64,000 nucleotides of DNA from positions 7,834,991 through 7,898,990 of the forward strand of contig JAZAYU010000015.1 in the NCBI GenBank assembly GCA_038501625.1, in the 5' to 3' direction. Source of the stretch: Corbicula japonica. Taxonomy: Eukaryota; Mollusca; Bivalvia; Venerida; Cyrenidae. A program made the translations under genes and the position numbers. Under the pieces are notes generated by a model that worked only from the letters and a program-made list of their open reading frames with translations, did not search any database and had not been told where the DNA came from. Below are positions 32,751-44,649 of this stretch, piece by piece (position 1 is the first letter of the stretch; each line of letters begins with the position of its first letter).

Positions 32751-32915
32751 ATGTCAGACCAAATCCATACCATATGAACAGGATCTATTCTGTTTACTTT
32801 CCATAGAAATGGACTAAAGAGTTAAATGTACGCAACATAAAAATATTTACAATTACAAGTCTAACTGGGTCACCCTCTATAAATAAAGTCTTCAATTCAA
32901 TTCAATTAATTAAAA
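32750..32915. other. Family A fragment and simple sequence
   Basis: 32752-32825 is a short family A remnant. ttcaattcaa repeats lie at 32890. Confidence 0.4.
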
Positions 32916-33439
32916 ACAAGAGCTGTCACTTGAAATTGACATATGCCCCCGAAATGCAGCTTTGAAATCGAATAGGTATACATATGTAATAAATAAACAT
33001 ATGTAGGGCCATGATGGCCCTTTATCACTCAGCTGAGTACAACAAAGTTGTGTTGTACGAGACCCAACGTCTCAATATGGTGAACATATACACCAAGTTA
33101 TTTTAAAATCCAATAAGAAACAACAAATCTACAGCTTGGAAAAGAAAATGCTTTTTTTAGTAACAGTGACCTTGACCTTTGACCTACCGGCATGGGTATT
33201 GTAAGCAACACAGCCCCTTGTCATGGTGAACATTTATGTAAAGTTATTTTGAAATCACTCCATTCATTAGGAATTAACAGCCCAAACAAGAAAATTTTAT
33301 TTTTAGTAACAGTGACCTTGACCTTGGACCAACAGGCATGGGTATTGTACGCGAAACTACACCTTGTCATGGTAAACATTTGAGCCAAGTTATTTTAAAA
33401 TCCAATGAGAAATAACAAATTTACAGCCTGGACAAGATT

Positions 33440-35480
33440 TTTCTATTTTTAGTAACAGTGACCTAGTTTTTGACCCCAGGTGACCCATATTCGAACTCGT
33501 CCAATTAATATCTGGGACATATGTCCTGACCAAGTTTCTTTACAATCTGACAATCAGAGTAAAAATGTGACCGCTATAGTGTTAACAAGAAAATTCTATT
33601 TTTAGTAACAGTGACCTAGTTTTTGGACCCAGATGACCCATATTCAAACTTGTCAGAGAAATCATTGGGACAAACATCCTGACCAAGTTTCATGACAATC
33701 AGAGCAAAAATGTGACCTCTAGAGTGTTAACAAGAAAATTCTATTTTTAGTAACAGTGACCTAGTTTTTGGACCCAGATTACCCATATTCAAACTCGTCC
33801 GAGAAATCATTGGGACAAACATCCTGACCAAGTGTCATGACAATCAGACCAAAAGTGTGACCGCTAGAGTGTTAACGAGAAAATTCTATTTTTAGTAACA
33901 GTGACCTAGTTTTTGGAACCAGATGACCCATATTCAAACTCTTCCTAGAAATCATTGGGACAAACATCCTGACCAAGTTTCATGACAATTGGAGCAAAAA
34001 TGTGACCGCTAGAGTGTTAACAAGAAAATTCTATTTATAGTAACAGTGACCTAGTTTTTGGACCCAGATGACCCCTATTCAAACTCATCCGAGAAATCAT
34101 TGGGACAAACATCCTGACCAAGTTTCATGACAATCGGAGCAAAAATGTGACCGCTAGAGTGTTAACAAGAAAATTCTATTTTTAGTAACAGTGACCTAGT
34201 TTTGGGACCCAGATGACCCATATTCAAACTCGTCCGAGAAATCATTGGGACAAACATCCTGACCATGTTTCATGACAATCGGAGCAAAAATGTGACCGCT
34301 AGAGTGTTAACAAGAAAATTCTATTTTTAGTAACAGTGACCTAGTTTTGGGACCCAGATGACCCATATTCAAACTCGTCCGAGAAATCATTGGGACAAAC
34401 ATCCTGACCAAGTTTCATGACAATCGGAGCAAAAATGTGACCGCTAGAGTGTTAACAAGAAAATTCTATTTTTAGTAACAGTGACCTAGTTTTTGGACCA
34501 AGATGAACCATATTCAATCTCGTCCAAGAAATCATTGGGACAAACATCCTGACCAAGTTTCATGACAATCGGAGCAAAAATGCGACCGCTAGAGTGTTAA
34601 CAAGAAAATTCTATTTTTAGTAACAGTGGCCTTGTTTTTGGACCCAGATGACCCATATTCAAACTGGTCCGAGAAATCATTGGGACAAACTTCCTGATCA
34701 AGTTTCATGACAATTGGAGCAAAAATGTGACTGCTAGAGTGTAAACAAGAAAATTCTATTTTAAGTAACAGTGACCTAGTTTTTGGACCCAGATGACCCA
34801 TATTCGAACTCATCTGACAAATCATTGGGACAAACATCCTGAGAAAGTTCCATGACAATCGGAGCAAAAATGTGACCGCTAGAGTGTTAACAAGAAAATT
34901 CTATTTTTAGTAACAGTGACCTAGTTTTTGGACCCAGATGACCCATATTCGAACTCGTCCGAGAAATCATTGGGACAAACATCCTGACCAAGTTTAATGA
35001 TAATCGGAGCAAAAGTGTGAACGCTAGTGTTAACAAGAAAATTCTATTTTTAGTCACAGTGACCTAGTTTTTGGACCCAGATGACCCATATTCGAACTCG
35101 TCCGAGAAATCATTGGGACAAACATCCTGACCAAGTTTCATGACAATCGGAGCAAAAATGTGACCGCTAGAATGTGAACAAGAAAATTCTATTTTTAGTA
35201 ACAGTGACCTAGTTTTTGGACCCAGATGACCCATATTCAAACTCGTCCGAGAAATCATTGGGACAAACATCCTGACCAAGTTTCATGACAATCAGAGCAA
35301 AAATGTGACCTCTAGAGTGTAAACAATAAAATTCTATTTTTAGAAACAGTGACCTAGTTTTTGGACCCAGATGACCCATATTCAAACTCGTCTGTGAAAT
35401 CATTGGGACAAACATCCTGACCAAGTTTCATGACAATCGGAGCAAACATGTGACCGCTAGAGTTTTAACAAGAAAATTCT
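33440..35480. repeat. 145-bp tandem array, about 14 units
   Basis: Unit: gttaacaagaaaattctatt, agtaacagtgacctagtttt, gacccagatgacccatattc, catcctgaccaagtttcatg, gagcaaaaatgtgaccgcta. Central units differ at only a few positions; edge units diverge more, as expected under unequal exchange. Open frames on the minus strand here (34589-35424) are products of it. Confidence 0.95.
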
Positions 35481-35499
35481 ATTAAATTTAGTCTTAACA

Positions 35500-36000
35500 T
35501 TTTTAGAATGTGCTACAAATTTGTTGTTGTTGTTCTTGTTGTTGTTTTACTTAAAAAAACAGTGAATAACATATTCAGAAAAGCCTGATTTTCAAAGTGC
35601 TATAAAGGAAGAAAGTTTATTTGTCACTATCCATAAAATGACAAAATTTACCCTATAAAATCTTCCAGAGCAAAGTTCTTAATATTGCATAACACAGATC
35701 TAAGCAGCAAAGTTCATCAGGTCATTGTCCAGCAACTGTACCAGTAATACTACTGGTAAACATCATACCTAAATATAGCTGAAGACAGGTAGAAATATTG
35801 GATTTTGACACTTGAAATTTTCACCCTGCTACTAAAATTTTTGTTTCAAATTTTATCCCTGAACAACCAGTGAATAAATTGTTCAGGAAAGATTGAATTT
35901 TAAGATGGTATAAAGGTTGTGTCAAAATCTGGTTAATAACTGTAAAAAATCAAAGGTTAAAAACAGAATTTAAAAGAAAAAAATTAAAATCCCCAGGGCG
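35500..36000. other. Unclassified part of the first mosaic element
   Basis: Non-repetitive AT-rich sequence between the tandem core and the tail modules. It may be a separate insertion or captured intron. Confidence 0.35.
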
Positions 36001-36128
36001 GGGCCCCTGGTCAATTTAACAACATGATTTTAATAATTTGTGTAGAAATCATCAATATCAATATTCATACCAAATTTCATGACAATCGGACAAAAACTGT
36101 AACCTCTAATTGCGTTAACAAAATTTAC

Positions 36129-36160
36129 CTTAGGGTTAGGGTTTAGGGTTAGGGTTAGGT
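36129..36160. repeat. Interstitial telomere-type repeat
   Basis: About five copies of TTAGGG (one as TTTAGGG) in a row, between two modules of the mosaic element. Confidence 0.9.
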
Positions 36161-36504
36161 AAAAAGGCCCATAACTCCACCAAAAATAATCTGATCAGAA
36201 ATTCCTTAGGATATGCACAACTAGGCTTGGTGACAAACACTCCTGTGAAGTTTCAATGAAATCCCTCAAGCGGTTTTAGAGAAGAAGCGAGGACAAGATT
36301 TTGCTAAAAAGGGCCATAACTCAGCCAAAAATAATCCGAGCAGAAATTCTTGATGATATGCACAACTAGGCTTGGTGACAAACACTCCTGTGAAGTTTGA
36401 AAGAAATCCCTCAAGGGGTTTTGGAGAAGAAGCGAGGACAAGATGATTTCGGACGGACGGACGGTCCGATTACTATATGCCTCCCTTCGGGGGCATAAAA
36501 AAGT

Positions 36505-36920
36505 TCAGCCTGTGAGGTTTACAAATTCAGGTTTGATTTAGCCATTTTAACATTGGCATTGTAAATTTATATTGTGGAACTTTATAAAGCATGTTTGAAT
36601 TGCCTCAGTTTTTGTTGAAATCTCCAAAATTCAACACTGAATTAAAATAAAGTTATAACACTAAGAGATAAATGCCATGTCTTTATAAAATGATGAATGT
36701 GTATTTCATTATAAAATGTCCGAAAGGTTTCTTGTAGAATTATAGAATGCACTTATCGGTGATGGTCCACTTTGCCCAAACAATTATAAAGTGGACCAAC
36801 GAAATGTTGACCATAAAGCATTCTTACTTCACATGGAAACTGGACATTTTAGCCATCTTTAACAGTATGAAGAGCAAGTGTGAGTAACATTCAATAAACA
36901 TGTCACTTGTACTGAATTCA
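36505..36920. other. Spacer between two mosaic elements
   Basis: Ordinary intron sequence. Confidence 0.4.
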
Positions 36921-38768
36921 AACAAGAGGGCCATGATGGCCCTTTATCGCTCACCTGAGTACAACAAAGTTATTTTTAGTAACAGTGACCAAGACCCAGA
37001 TGACCCATATTCGAACTCATCCGAGAAATCATTGGGACAAACATCCTGACCAAGTTTCATGACAATTGGAGCAAAAATGTGACTGCTAGAGTGTTAACAA
37101 GAAAATTCTTTTTAGTAACAGTGACCTAGTTTTTGGACCCAGATGACCCATATTTGAACTCATTAAGAAATCATTGGAACAAACATCCTGACCATGTTTC
37201 ATGACAATCGAGGCAAAAATGTGACCGCTAGAATATTAACAAGAAAATTCTATTTTTAGTAACAGTGACCTAGTTTTTGGACCCATATTCGAACTCGTCC
37301 AAGAAATCATTGGGACAAACATCCTGACCAAGTTTCATGACAATCGGAGCAAAAATGTGATCGCTAGAGTGTTAACAAGAAAATTCTATTTTTAGTAACA
37401 GTGACTTAGTTTTTAGACCCAGATGACCCATATTCGAACTCGTCATAGAAATCATTGGGACAAACATCCTGACCAAGTTTCATGACAATCGGAGCACAAA
37501 TGGGACCGCTAGAGTGTTAACAAGAAAATTCTATTTTTAGTAACAGTGACCTAGTTTTTGGACCCAGATGACCCATATTCAAACTCGTCCGAGAAATCAT
37601 TGGGACAAACATCCTGACCAAGTTTCATGACAATCAGAGCAAAAATGTGACTGCTAGAGTGTTAACAAGAAAATTATATTTTTAGTAACAGTGACCTAGC
37701 TTTTGGACCCAAATTACCCATTTTCGAACTCGTCTGAGAAAGCATTGGGACAAACATCCTGATCAAGTTTCATGACAATCGGAGCAAAAATGTGACTGCT
37801 AGAGTGTTAACAAGAAAATTCTATTTTTAGTAACAGTGACCTAGTTTTTGGACCCAGATGACCCATATTCGAACTCGTCCGAGAAATCATTGGGACAAAC
37901 ATCCTGACCAAGTTTCATGACAATCAGAGCAAAAATGTGACTGCTAGAGTGTTAACAAGAAAATTATATTTTTAGTAACAGTGACCTAGCTTTTGGACCC
38001 AAATTACCCATTTTCGAACTCGTCTGAGAAAGCATTGGGACAAACATCCTGATCAAGTTTCATGACAATCAGAGCAAAATTGTGACCGCTAGAGTGTTAA
38101 CAAGAAAATTATATTTTTAGCAACAGTGACCTAGTTTTTGGACCCAGATGACACATATTCGAACTCGTCCGAGAAATCATTGGGACAAACATCCTGACCA
38201 AGTTTCATGACAATCGGAGCAAAAATGTGACCGCTAGAGTGTTAACAAGAAAATTCTATTTTTAGAAACAGTGACCTAGTTTTTGGACCCAAATGACCCA
38301 TATTCGAACTCGTCCGAGAAATCATTGGGACAAACATCCTGACCAAGTTTCATGACAATCGGAGCAAAAATGTGACCACTAGAGTGTTAACAAGAAAATT
38401 CTATTTTTAGTAACAGTGACCTAGTTTTTGGACCCAGATGACCCATATTCGAACTCGTCCAAGAAATCATTGGGACAAACATCCTGACCAAGTTTCATGA
38501 CAATCGGAGCAAAAATGTGACCGCTAGAGTGTTAACAAGAAAATTCTATTTTTAGTAACAGTGACCTAGTTTTTGGACCCAGATGGCCCATATTCGAACT
38601 CGTCCGTGAAATCATTGGGACAAACATCTTGACCAAGTTTTATGACAATCGGAGCAAAAATGTGACCGCTAGAGTGTTAACGAACTAAGTGTGGACGGAC
38701 GAACGGACAACGGACATTCATTGATCCTAATAGCTCACCCTGAGCCAGCTCAGGTGAGCTAATAAAAC
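36921..38768. mobile_element. Long mosaic element with tandem core (second)
   Basis: Head: aacaagagggccatgatggc, then gctcacctgag. Tail: gtggacggacgaacgg, then ctcaggtgagctaataaaa. The tail's ctcaggtgagc is the inverse of the head's gctcacctgag, so the two ends can pair. Confidence 0.75.
36960..38690. repeat. 145-bp tandem array, about 12 units
   Basis: Same unit as at 33440-35480. A two-unit block with the variants aaaattatatttttag and cccaaattacccattttcga appears twice (37672 and 37967), pointing to duplication of a larger block. Confidence 0.95.
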
Positions 38769-38929
38769 TTTATCACACTGATTTAAATGTATAGATAACC
38801 CCTGAAAAGCCATACAGCAAAAGCACCTAAAAAAAGAGCCAAAATGTAAATATTGTTCACAAGAAAAAATCTGTTCTTGGCAACCATCTACACAATTCTG
38901 CCTGAAAGAGATGATTTGCCACAATATCT

Positions 38930-39205
38930 GAAATTAACAAAGGGCCATAACTCTGGTACAAATGGTTGGGAAAAAAAAAACATTCAAGGTAAACAATGGG
39001 AATTGCATCTTTATTGTGATAACAAGCTTTATCATTATCTAAACCTAGTGACCTAGTTTCTCCATCCAATTGACCCAAATTCCAAGATGGCCATGAAATC
39101 ATCACAACAAACATTGTATTCATTAGTTTGATGAAAACTGAATAAAATGACCGTGGCCTCTTTTGTGTTTACAAAATGACAGATGGACAAAAACGTCAGC
39201 TGAAA
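38930..39205. repeat. Mosaic element fragment
   Basis: Phrases gggccataactctggtac and gtgacctagtttctcc occur without head or tail. Confidence 0.6.
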
Positions 39206-39227
39206 CTTGAGCCTTGTTCAGGACTGA

Positions 39228-39366
39228 AGGTTATAAAGCTGAGATTGGAAACCAGTCTCAAATCTCAAGCATCTGATTGGCTGAAATGGCAACCAGTCGC
39301 TATTTCAGCCAATCAGATGCTTGAGATTTGAGACTGGTTTCTATTCTCAGTTTTACAACCTTTGGC
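39228..39366. repeat. Family B palindrome
   Basis: Nearly complete arms centred at 39298. Confidence 0.85.
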
Positions 39367-39759
39367 ACAGAGAAGCTAAATATGGTCAAACAACAAAATG
39401 TCAACTCTTATGAGATAATCTAAATATGGAAAAACAACAAAATGTCAACTGTATTGTTGATATCTGTATGTTTGTTACCATGCACATTAATATGATCAGA
39501 TTTCAAACAGTAAATGTTCTTCAGAGAAGCCGTGCACCTGATCTTATGAAACTCACTTACAGTTAACAATCATCTTTGGAATTCAATCAGGTAAATAAAA
39601 TGCGGGGTTGTCATAATGAAAGACAAGTCGAAGACTTAATTAACTGCAAATTACTAGCCCACAATATTACTGTAAATTTGATATTTCTGAACAAGTCATG
39701 TTTATCACACACATTTAACCCACAACTGGGACTTTCAGTCCTTCCTCTTATGTAAGCCT

Positions 39760-40138
39760 TTAAACCCTTAACTCCATAATATATGGGTTTAATTACATGT
39801 GCAACCAGTGTAGATCCAGATCAGCCAGCACATGTGCCATCTGATCAGGATGTACACTTTGCCCAGCAGATAAAAGCTGTATCGAGTAAAATGATTAACC
39901 CTTTCCTGTATAGATACGCATTTTTACGCATGTGCGACCAGTGTAGATCCAGATCAGCCGGCACATCCGTGCCGTCTGATCAGGATCTGCACTGGTCACA
40001 TTTTGGTCAGAAATAAGATAATGAATCAAAAAGCAAACAGTTTAGATCCTGATCAGACGGCTCGGATGTGCCGGCTGATCTGGATCTATAAACTGTTCGC
40101 CCTAGCAATAAAGGTGTGTCTATACAGGAAAGGGTTAC
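39760..40138 (+). mobile_element. Two adjoining family A copies
   Basis: A shortened copy (39760-39895) shares a TTAA with an intact one (39895-40138). Confidence 0.85.
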
Positions 40139-40279
40139 ATCACATGGATCTACCCTGGTTGCACATGTGTATATATGGAGTAAAAGGTTAACCTGTTCAG
40201 TTCTACACTAAGTAGAAGCCTTATAAAGAACATCCCAGAATTAAGATCACCTAGATAAGGCCAGAGAAAAAAATTATAA

Positions 40280-40483
40280 GATTCTCATCAGGATTTTGGG
40301 GAAAAAAAGGGGCGGGTTGGCACTTTTTAATTTTTATTTTTTATTAACGAAATACCTTAAGAAGGTATTTTGGGATGGTCTAAAACCCGTTCTGTCCGGA
40401 ACAGAATATGTCTCGATTTTTTTACCAATAAATTTTTTTGGGGCGGGTGGTTTTGGACAGGGACGGGCGGGGATGAGAATCTA
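40280..40483. mobile_element. MITE with AGATTCTCATC ends
   Basis: Inverted ends agattctcatc / gatgagaatct, with G-rich gggcgggtggtttt inside. A related copy is at 53055-53303. Confidence 0.7.
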
Positions 40484-40726
40484 AAATATTTTTTTCTATT
40501 GCCTAAGATCACTATTTTAATGTCTCTTTGAACACTTTTGCAATACATTTACCCCAGAATTAAGTCCACCCCTATAATATGACCACTTCTGTCCAGTCAC
40601 AGAGGTGGTCAGGGGTTTTACTGTATCTGCTTCTTGATCAGAAAGAATCTAACGGATCTAAGTGATCTGTGTAGATCCTGATCAGACTCCTCAGGTGTCA
40701 GGGTGAAAAGCAATGACCAAAGATCA

Positions 40727-40974
40727 TTAACCCTTTCCTCCGTTATAAAAGGTACACCTTTATTGCATGGGCGAACAGTTTAGATCCAGATCAGCCGGCA
40801 CATCCATGCCGTCTGATCAGGATCTAAACTGTTTGCTTTTTGATTTAATACGTTATTTCTGACCAAACTGCGACCAGTGCAGATCCTGATCAGATGGCAC
40901 TGATGTTCCGGCTGATCTAGATCTACACTGGTCGCACATGCGTAAAAATGCCTATATATGGAGGAAAGGGTTAA
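40727..40974 (-). mobile_element. Family A MITE, full length
   Basis: TTAA on both sides, both hairpins intact, reverse orientation. Confidence 0.85.
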
Positions 40975-40975
40975 G

Positions 40976-41095
40976 TAAGATTAGAGGCCAGTCTGAAACC
41001 CCAAGCATCTGATTGGCTGAAATAGAGGCAAGTCAGCCAATCAGATGCTTGAATTTTGAGAGTGGTTTCAGGTTTTAGTTTTATATGATCTAGGA
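40976..41095. repeat. Family B palindrome, shortened
   Basis: It abuts the family A copy and has lost the centre of both arms. Confidence 0.7.
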
Positions 41096-41099
41096 TCTA

Positions 41100-41520
41100 A
41101 AGTGGTTGCACCTTGGATATTTCTGTATCCACCGCATAAAAATAAAGTTCAGGACACACTATGTTATCAGAAAGCAGTTATTTCCTGGCAATTTCCTTAC
41201 ATCAGATTTCTTCAGTAACAGGAAGTAATTTTCTTGGAGATCATCTTTTTAAATGTCGACATTTCTCAGGTGACATAGTATGGGAATTAGCAAAAAGCAG
41301 CTGCAAAGCTGGTGGTATAATGTAGCATGACCTTTTAAGAATCTTTTATTTATCAGAGGTAGAAAATAGAAAAAAAACTGAGGGACTCTCCTTTGCACTT
41401 ATTACCCCCTATCAGTTGCAGTTATGTATAACCACTGCCCACGAACAAGATTTTGATTTTATTAACGTTTATTTCGCAGTCTGAACTGACAGTGCGTGAT
41501 TATAAGACCAGTGCCACAAC
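41100..41520. other. HDAC intron, nothing recognised
   Basis: No supported feature. Confidence 0.4.
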
Positions 41521-41521
41521 T

Positions 41522-41672
41522 GTGCCCAAGATCATAAAACTAAATCTGCAGACCAGTCTCAATTTAATCTCAAGCATCTGATTGGCTGAAATGGTAACTG
41601 ATCACCATTTCAGCCAATCAGATGCTTGAGATTTAAGACTGGTCTCCATTCATAGTTTTATGATATTGGGCC
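41522..41672. repeat. Family B palindrome
   Basis: Ends gcccaagatcataaaact and agttttatgatattgggc, centred at 41597. Confidence 0.85.
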
Positions 41673-41989
41673 CTTATTATCTGACATGCTGCACTGACCT
41701 GTGGTAATGATTAATGAGTAATGACCTGCTGCTAAACACACATTGGATATGGTTTTACACCAGGAACCGTTATTTTATAAGCATTATAAGAATATAAAGG
41801 GGTTGTATTTGACCCAGGACATGACCCCTTGATTCTTGAAATAAAATTAATTTCCATAATAATTTTTTTCCTTTAATAAGGGATATTTTGGCTACATTTT
41901 AGCAGAACTCCCCCCCAAAAATAGCAAAATGACCCTTGATATTTAACAGCAAGTGGAACTTCTGAACATAATTTTTTATTGTTTTTCCC

Positions 41990-42500
41990 ACAGGTACTGT
42001 AAATACCGTGCCACTAGAAGACTTCCACATGATTACACCTGGTAAAGTCTATTTTTATACCGGTATTACTATAATTACAGTAGACACCTGTTCCAGTATA
42101 TTGTGTAAACTGTGAGTGAGATTTTGCCAAAATTCCGATGTTATGGAAGCACCAGCAGGAAAATAATGTCTGCGAAATATGAGTATCATGCAATTATTAC
42201 TACCTTTATTTCCCCACCCACTACTATTTGCAATAATGATTTGGCATATTGTACTCCAGATAATAACAGATATATTGTCATCGAAATTCTTCATCATAAG
42301 AACCATCCAGGAAATCCGCTAGTTCATAACACGTGGGGTGTGAAGCTATTTTGTCAGATCCCAAATACTGCGATATCATTTAATTTCACAGGGAAATTTT
42401 CGCGCAAAAAACACAAAAGATATATTTGCGTGGATAAAAATTCCCTAAATTATGTTTTTCTAGTAGGACATAATTATAATTACATTGTGTAATTTCACTG
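41990..42500. repeat. Repeat also present near 52.72-52.87 kb
   Basis: tatcatttaatttcacaggg, attttcgcgcaaaa and actggggtttaaa recur at 52728-52858 with the same order and spacing. The family is unclassified. The 126-codon plus-strand frame at 42112-42492 overlaps it and is not recognisable. Confidence 0.5.
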
Positions 42501-42549
42501 GGGTTTAAACTCTATGCATTATCCTAGCGAGATATTCACAATAATATTT

Positions 42550-43485
42550 TAACCCTTGCAAAATTTAATGATACGACACTACAGCAGCCATGCCATCTGA
42601 TCTGGTTCTACACTGTTTGCTTTTTTATTTATAAGACTATTTCTGACCTTAAAGAAAAGAGTGAAGATACAGTGGAGCTCCGCTATATCGCGATCCGCTA
42701 TATCGCAAAATCCAATATAACGCTGTCGACCCTTGGATCCCGTTTTTTTTTTCATAAAAGATAGTAAAATTCTGTCAATGGCCATTTTTTGTAAATTTGG
42801 AAAGGGAAAAAAAGGGAAGTTACAACGTTAATATTAACGTACCGAGAATCGTTGAAACAATTGTAAAATGTTTCTTTATGAACTGTTGATTGTTTCCTAT
42901 GTTTATTAAAATATCAAACTGTCATAAAATTGTTAAGTAATAAATTGTTGTACAAACACTGGGGCACCTAATCATGTACGCGAAATGGTTACTGAATGGT
43001 TGTTTTTCGCACCTACTGCAGATAGCATGACAAAGGTGTTTGATGTTGTTAACTGGCTTCTAATTTGAGAAGCTCATGCCTACATTATGTTTTACAATAT
43101 TATTTTAGTAATGATGATTGAAGATTAAAACAATACAGATTAAAACTGCAAGCGTATTGTTTTCATTCAAAACAGCATGCAGGCCAAACAAATACATGAG
43201 TTCCGATTTAGACTAACGCCCGCAGTATAAACTTTTGTGAGTTAAATTCACAAAGTAATAATTTTATAGCACCTGTTAGATAATAACAAAACAACATGCA
43301 AACAAAGGATTTATTTTCAATAAACCGATAAAATGTTACGAGTAATACATGTACGGACCTAAGAATTGCATAAGGTCTTTGTCCCGCGAATATCGCGGAT
43401 CCGATAATATCGCGATTTGAGGGGATGGACCCCACGGACCGCGATATAGCGGAGCCCCACTGTATAATTATGGAGTAAATGGTTA
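42550..43485. mobile_element. Family A remnant split by a pogo-like MITE
   Basis: Family A sequence (taacccttgc ... ctgaccttaaag) stops at 42667. Its right end (atggagtaaatggttaa) resumes after 43464. Confidence 0.75.
42670..43462. mobile_element. Pogo/Tigger-like MITE, 793 bp
   Basis: Inverted ends cagtggagctccgctatatc and gatatagcggagccccactg, flanked by TA on both sides. CAGTGG ends with TA duplication fit pogo/Tigger elements. No transposase frame is left. Confidence 0.8.
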
Positions 43486-43599
43486 AAAGAGATTTATTTC
43501 TATGACAACATATCAGTCACAATACGGGAGAATCAATCCATGAATTTCAAAACCCCTGAACAATAAATTAGACATAAATGTGATAGACAACTACAAAAT

Positions 43600-43755
43600 T
43601 TAACCATTTAATACTCCAGGGACACACCTCTTTTTACAGTCATGAGGAATCAGCACTTAGATCCAGATCAACTAGTGCATTAGTGAGTCTTCCTGGTCAG
43701 AAATAACCTAATCAACAAGTGATAAAAGGTGTATCCATGGTGTAAAAGGTCGATG
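43600..43755. repeat. Family A remnant
   Basis: Worn, about 150 bp. Confidence 0.55.
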
Positions 43756-43979
43756 CCCACAAGTATTCATACTTCATACACTCATACATGTTTTCTCTAG
43801 AAAGAGGTTTTAGCACAAAAATGTCCCTTAGTGAAGTCATTCTCCATTGCCTAATTAAGTCTTTTGTCTATTGTAAAGGTCAATGACATTACATTCTTAC
43901 ATTCCTACAATCCAACAAGTATATTTTTGGACCAATTGAGAAGGTCAGATAAAGCTATTTAAAGCTATGATAAGATATT

Positions 43980-44216
43980 TTAACCTTTTCCTCTATATAC
44001 ATGCCTGTATTGCATGGACGAACAGTGTAGAACCAGATCAGCTGGAACATCCGTGCCATCTGATCAGTCTCTGCACTGTTCACTTTTTTATTATTTTATT
44101 TCTGCCAAAAAAGAACAGTGCAGATCCAGATCAGATGGGATGGGTCATAGTGCAGGCTGATCTGGATCTACACTGGTCACACATGCACTAAAACAAGCAG
44201 ATCGAGGAAAGGGTTT
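43980..44216 (-). mobile_element. Family A MITE
   Basis: It lies between the two duplicated segments, with right end gaggaaagggttta. Confidence 0.75.
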
Positions 44217-44282
44217 AGAGCTTTAAGCACTGAAATGTTTCTAGTGAAGTCATACTTTGCCTAAATTGGTCTCTTGTCTATA

Positions 44283-44524
44283 TTAACCCTTTCCTCCATA
44301 TATTTGCATTTTTACGCATATGCGACCAGTATAGATCCAGATCAGCCAGCACATCCATGCCATATGATCAGGATCTGCACTGGTCGCTTTTTGGTCAAAA
44401 ATAACCAAAGGAACCATAAAGCAAACAGTGCAGATCCTGATCAGACGGCACAAATGTGTTGGCTGATCTGGATCTACACTGTTCGCCCATGCAATAAAGG
44501 TGTGTCTATGGAGGAAAGGGTTAA
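44283..44524 (+). mobile_element. Family A MITE, full length, with long flanking repeat
   Basis: TTAA termini are intact. The 20 or so bases before it (tctcttgtctatattaa) recur directly after it (tcttttgtctatattaa). Confidence 0.85.
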
Positions 44525-44649
44525 GTCTTTTGTCTATATTAAAGGACAATGATATTACAATCTTACATTCCTACAACAAAAACAAGTATATTTTTAGACC
44601 AACTGAGAACTTCAGATAATGCTATTTAAAGCTAAGATGAGCTATATTA

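Larger units (their letters stand above)
32915..36502. mobile_element. Long mosaic element with tandem core (first)
   Basis: It opens aacaagagctgtcact, then atatgcccccgaa. It closes in a ggacggacggacgg run and ttcgggggcataaaaa, so the outer parts form an inverted repeat. A second head (gggccatgatggccc) is nested at 33004. The core is the 145-bp array below, followed by gggccataactcagcc modules at 36150-36440. This head / tandem core / tail design recalls the 'pearl' elements described in bivalves, which is an analogy and not a sequence match I can make here. Confidence 0.7.

Noticed and set aside
34589..35424. Overlapping minus-strand frames with repeated SKNKATVTKNRIF-type peptides
   Set aside because: They are products of the 145-bp tandem array, which happens to lack stops in one frame over short spans.
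33440..38690. Possible CRISPR array
   Set aside because: Units of about 145 bp are repeated throughout with no unique spacers, there are no cas genes, and the context is animal intron.
39553..39580. Exon-like segment before GTAAGTGAG on the minus strand
   Set aside because: Joining it to the exon at 29694 makes an in-frame TAG, and no similarity supports it.
42112..42492. 126-codon plus-strand frame
   Set aside because: It overlaps a repeat that recurs near 52.8 kb and has no recognisable domain or coding bias.
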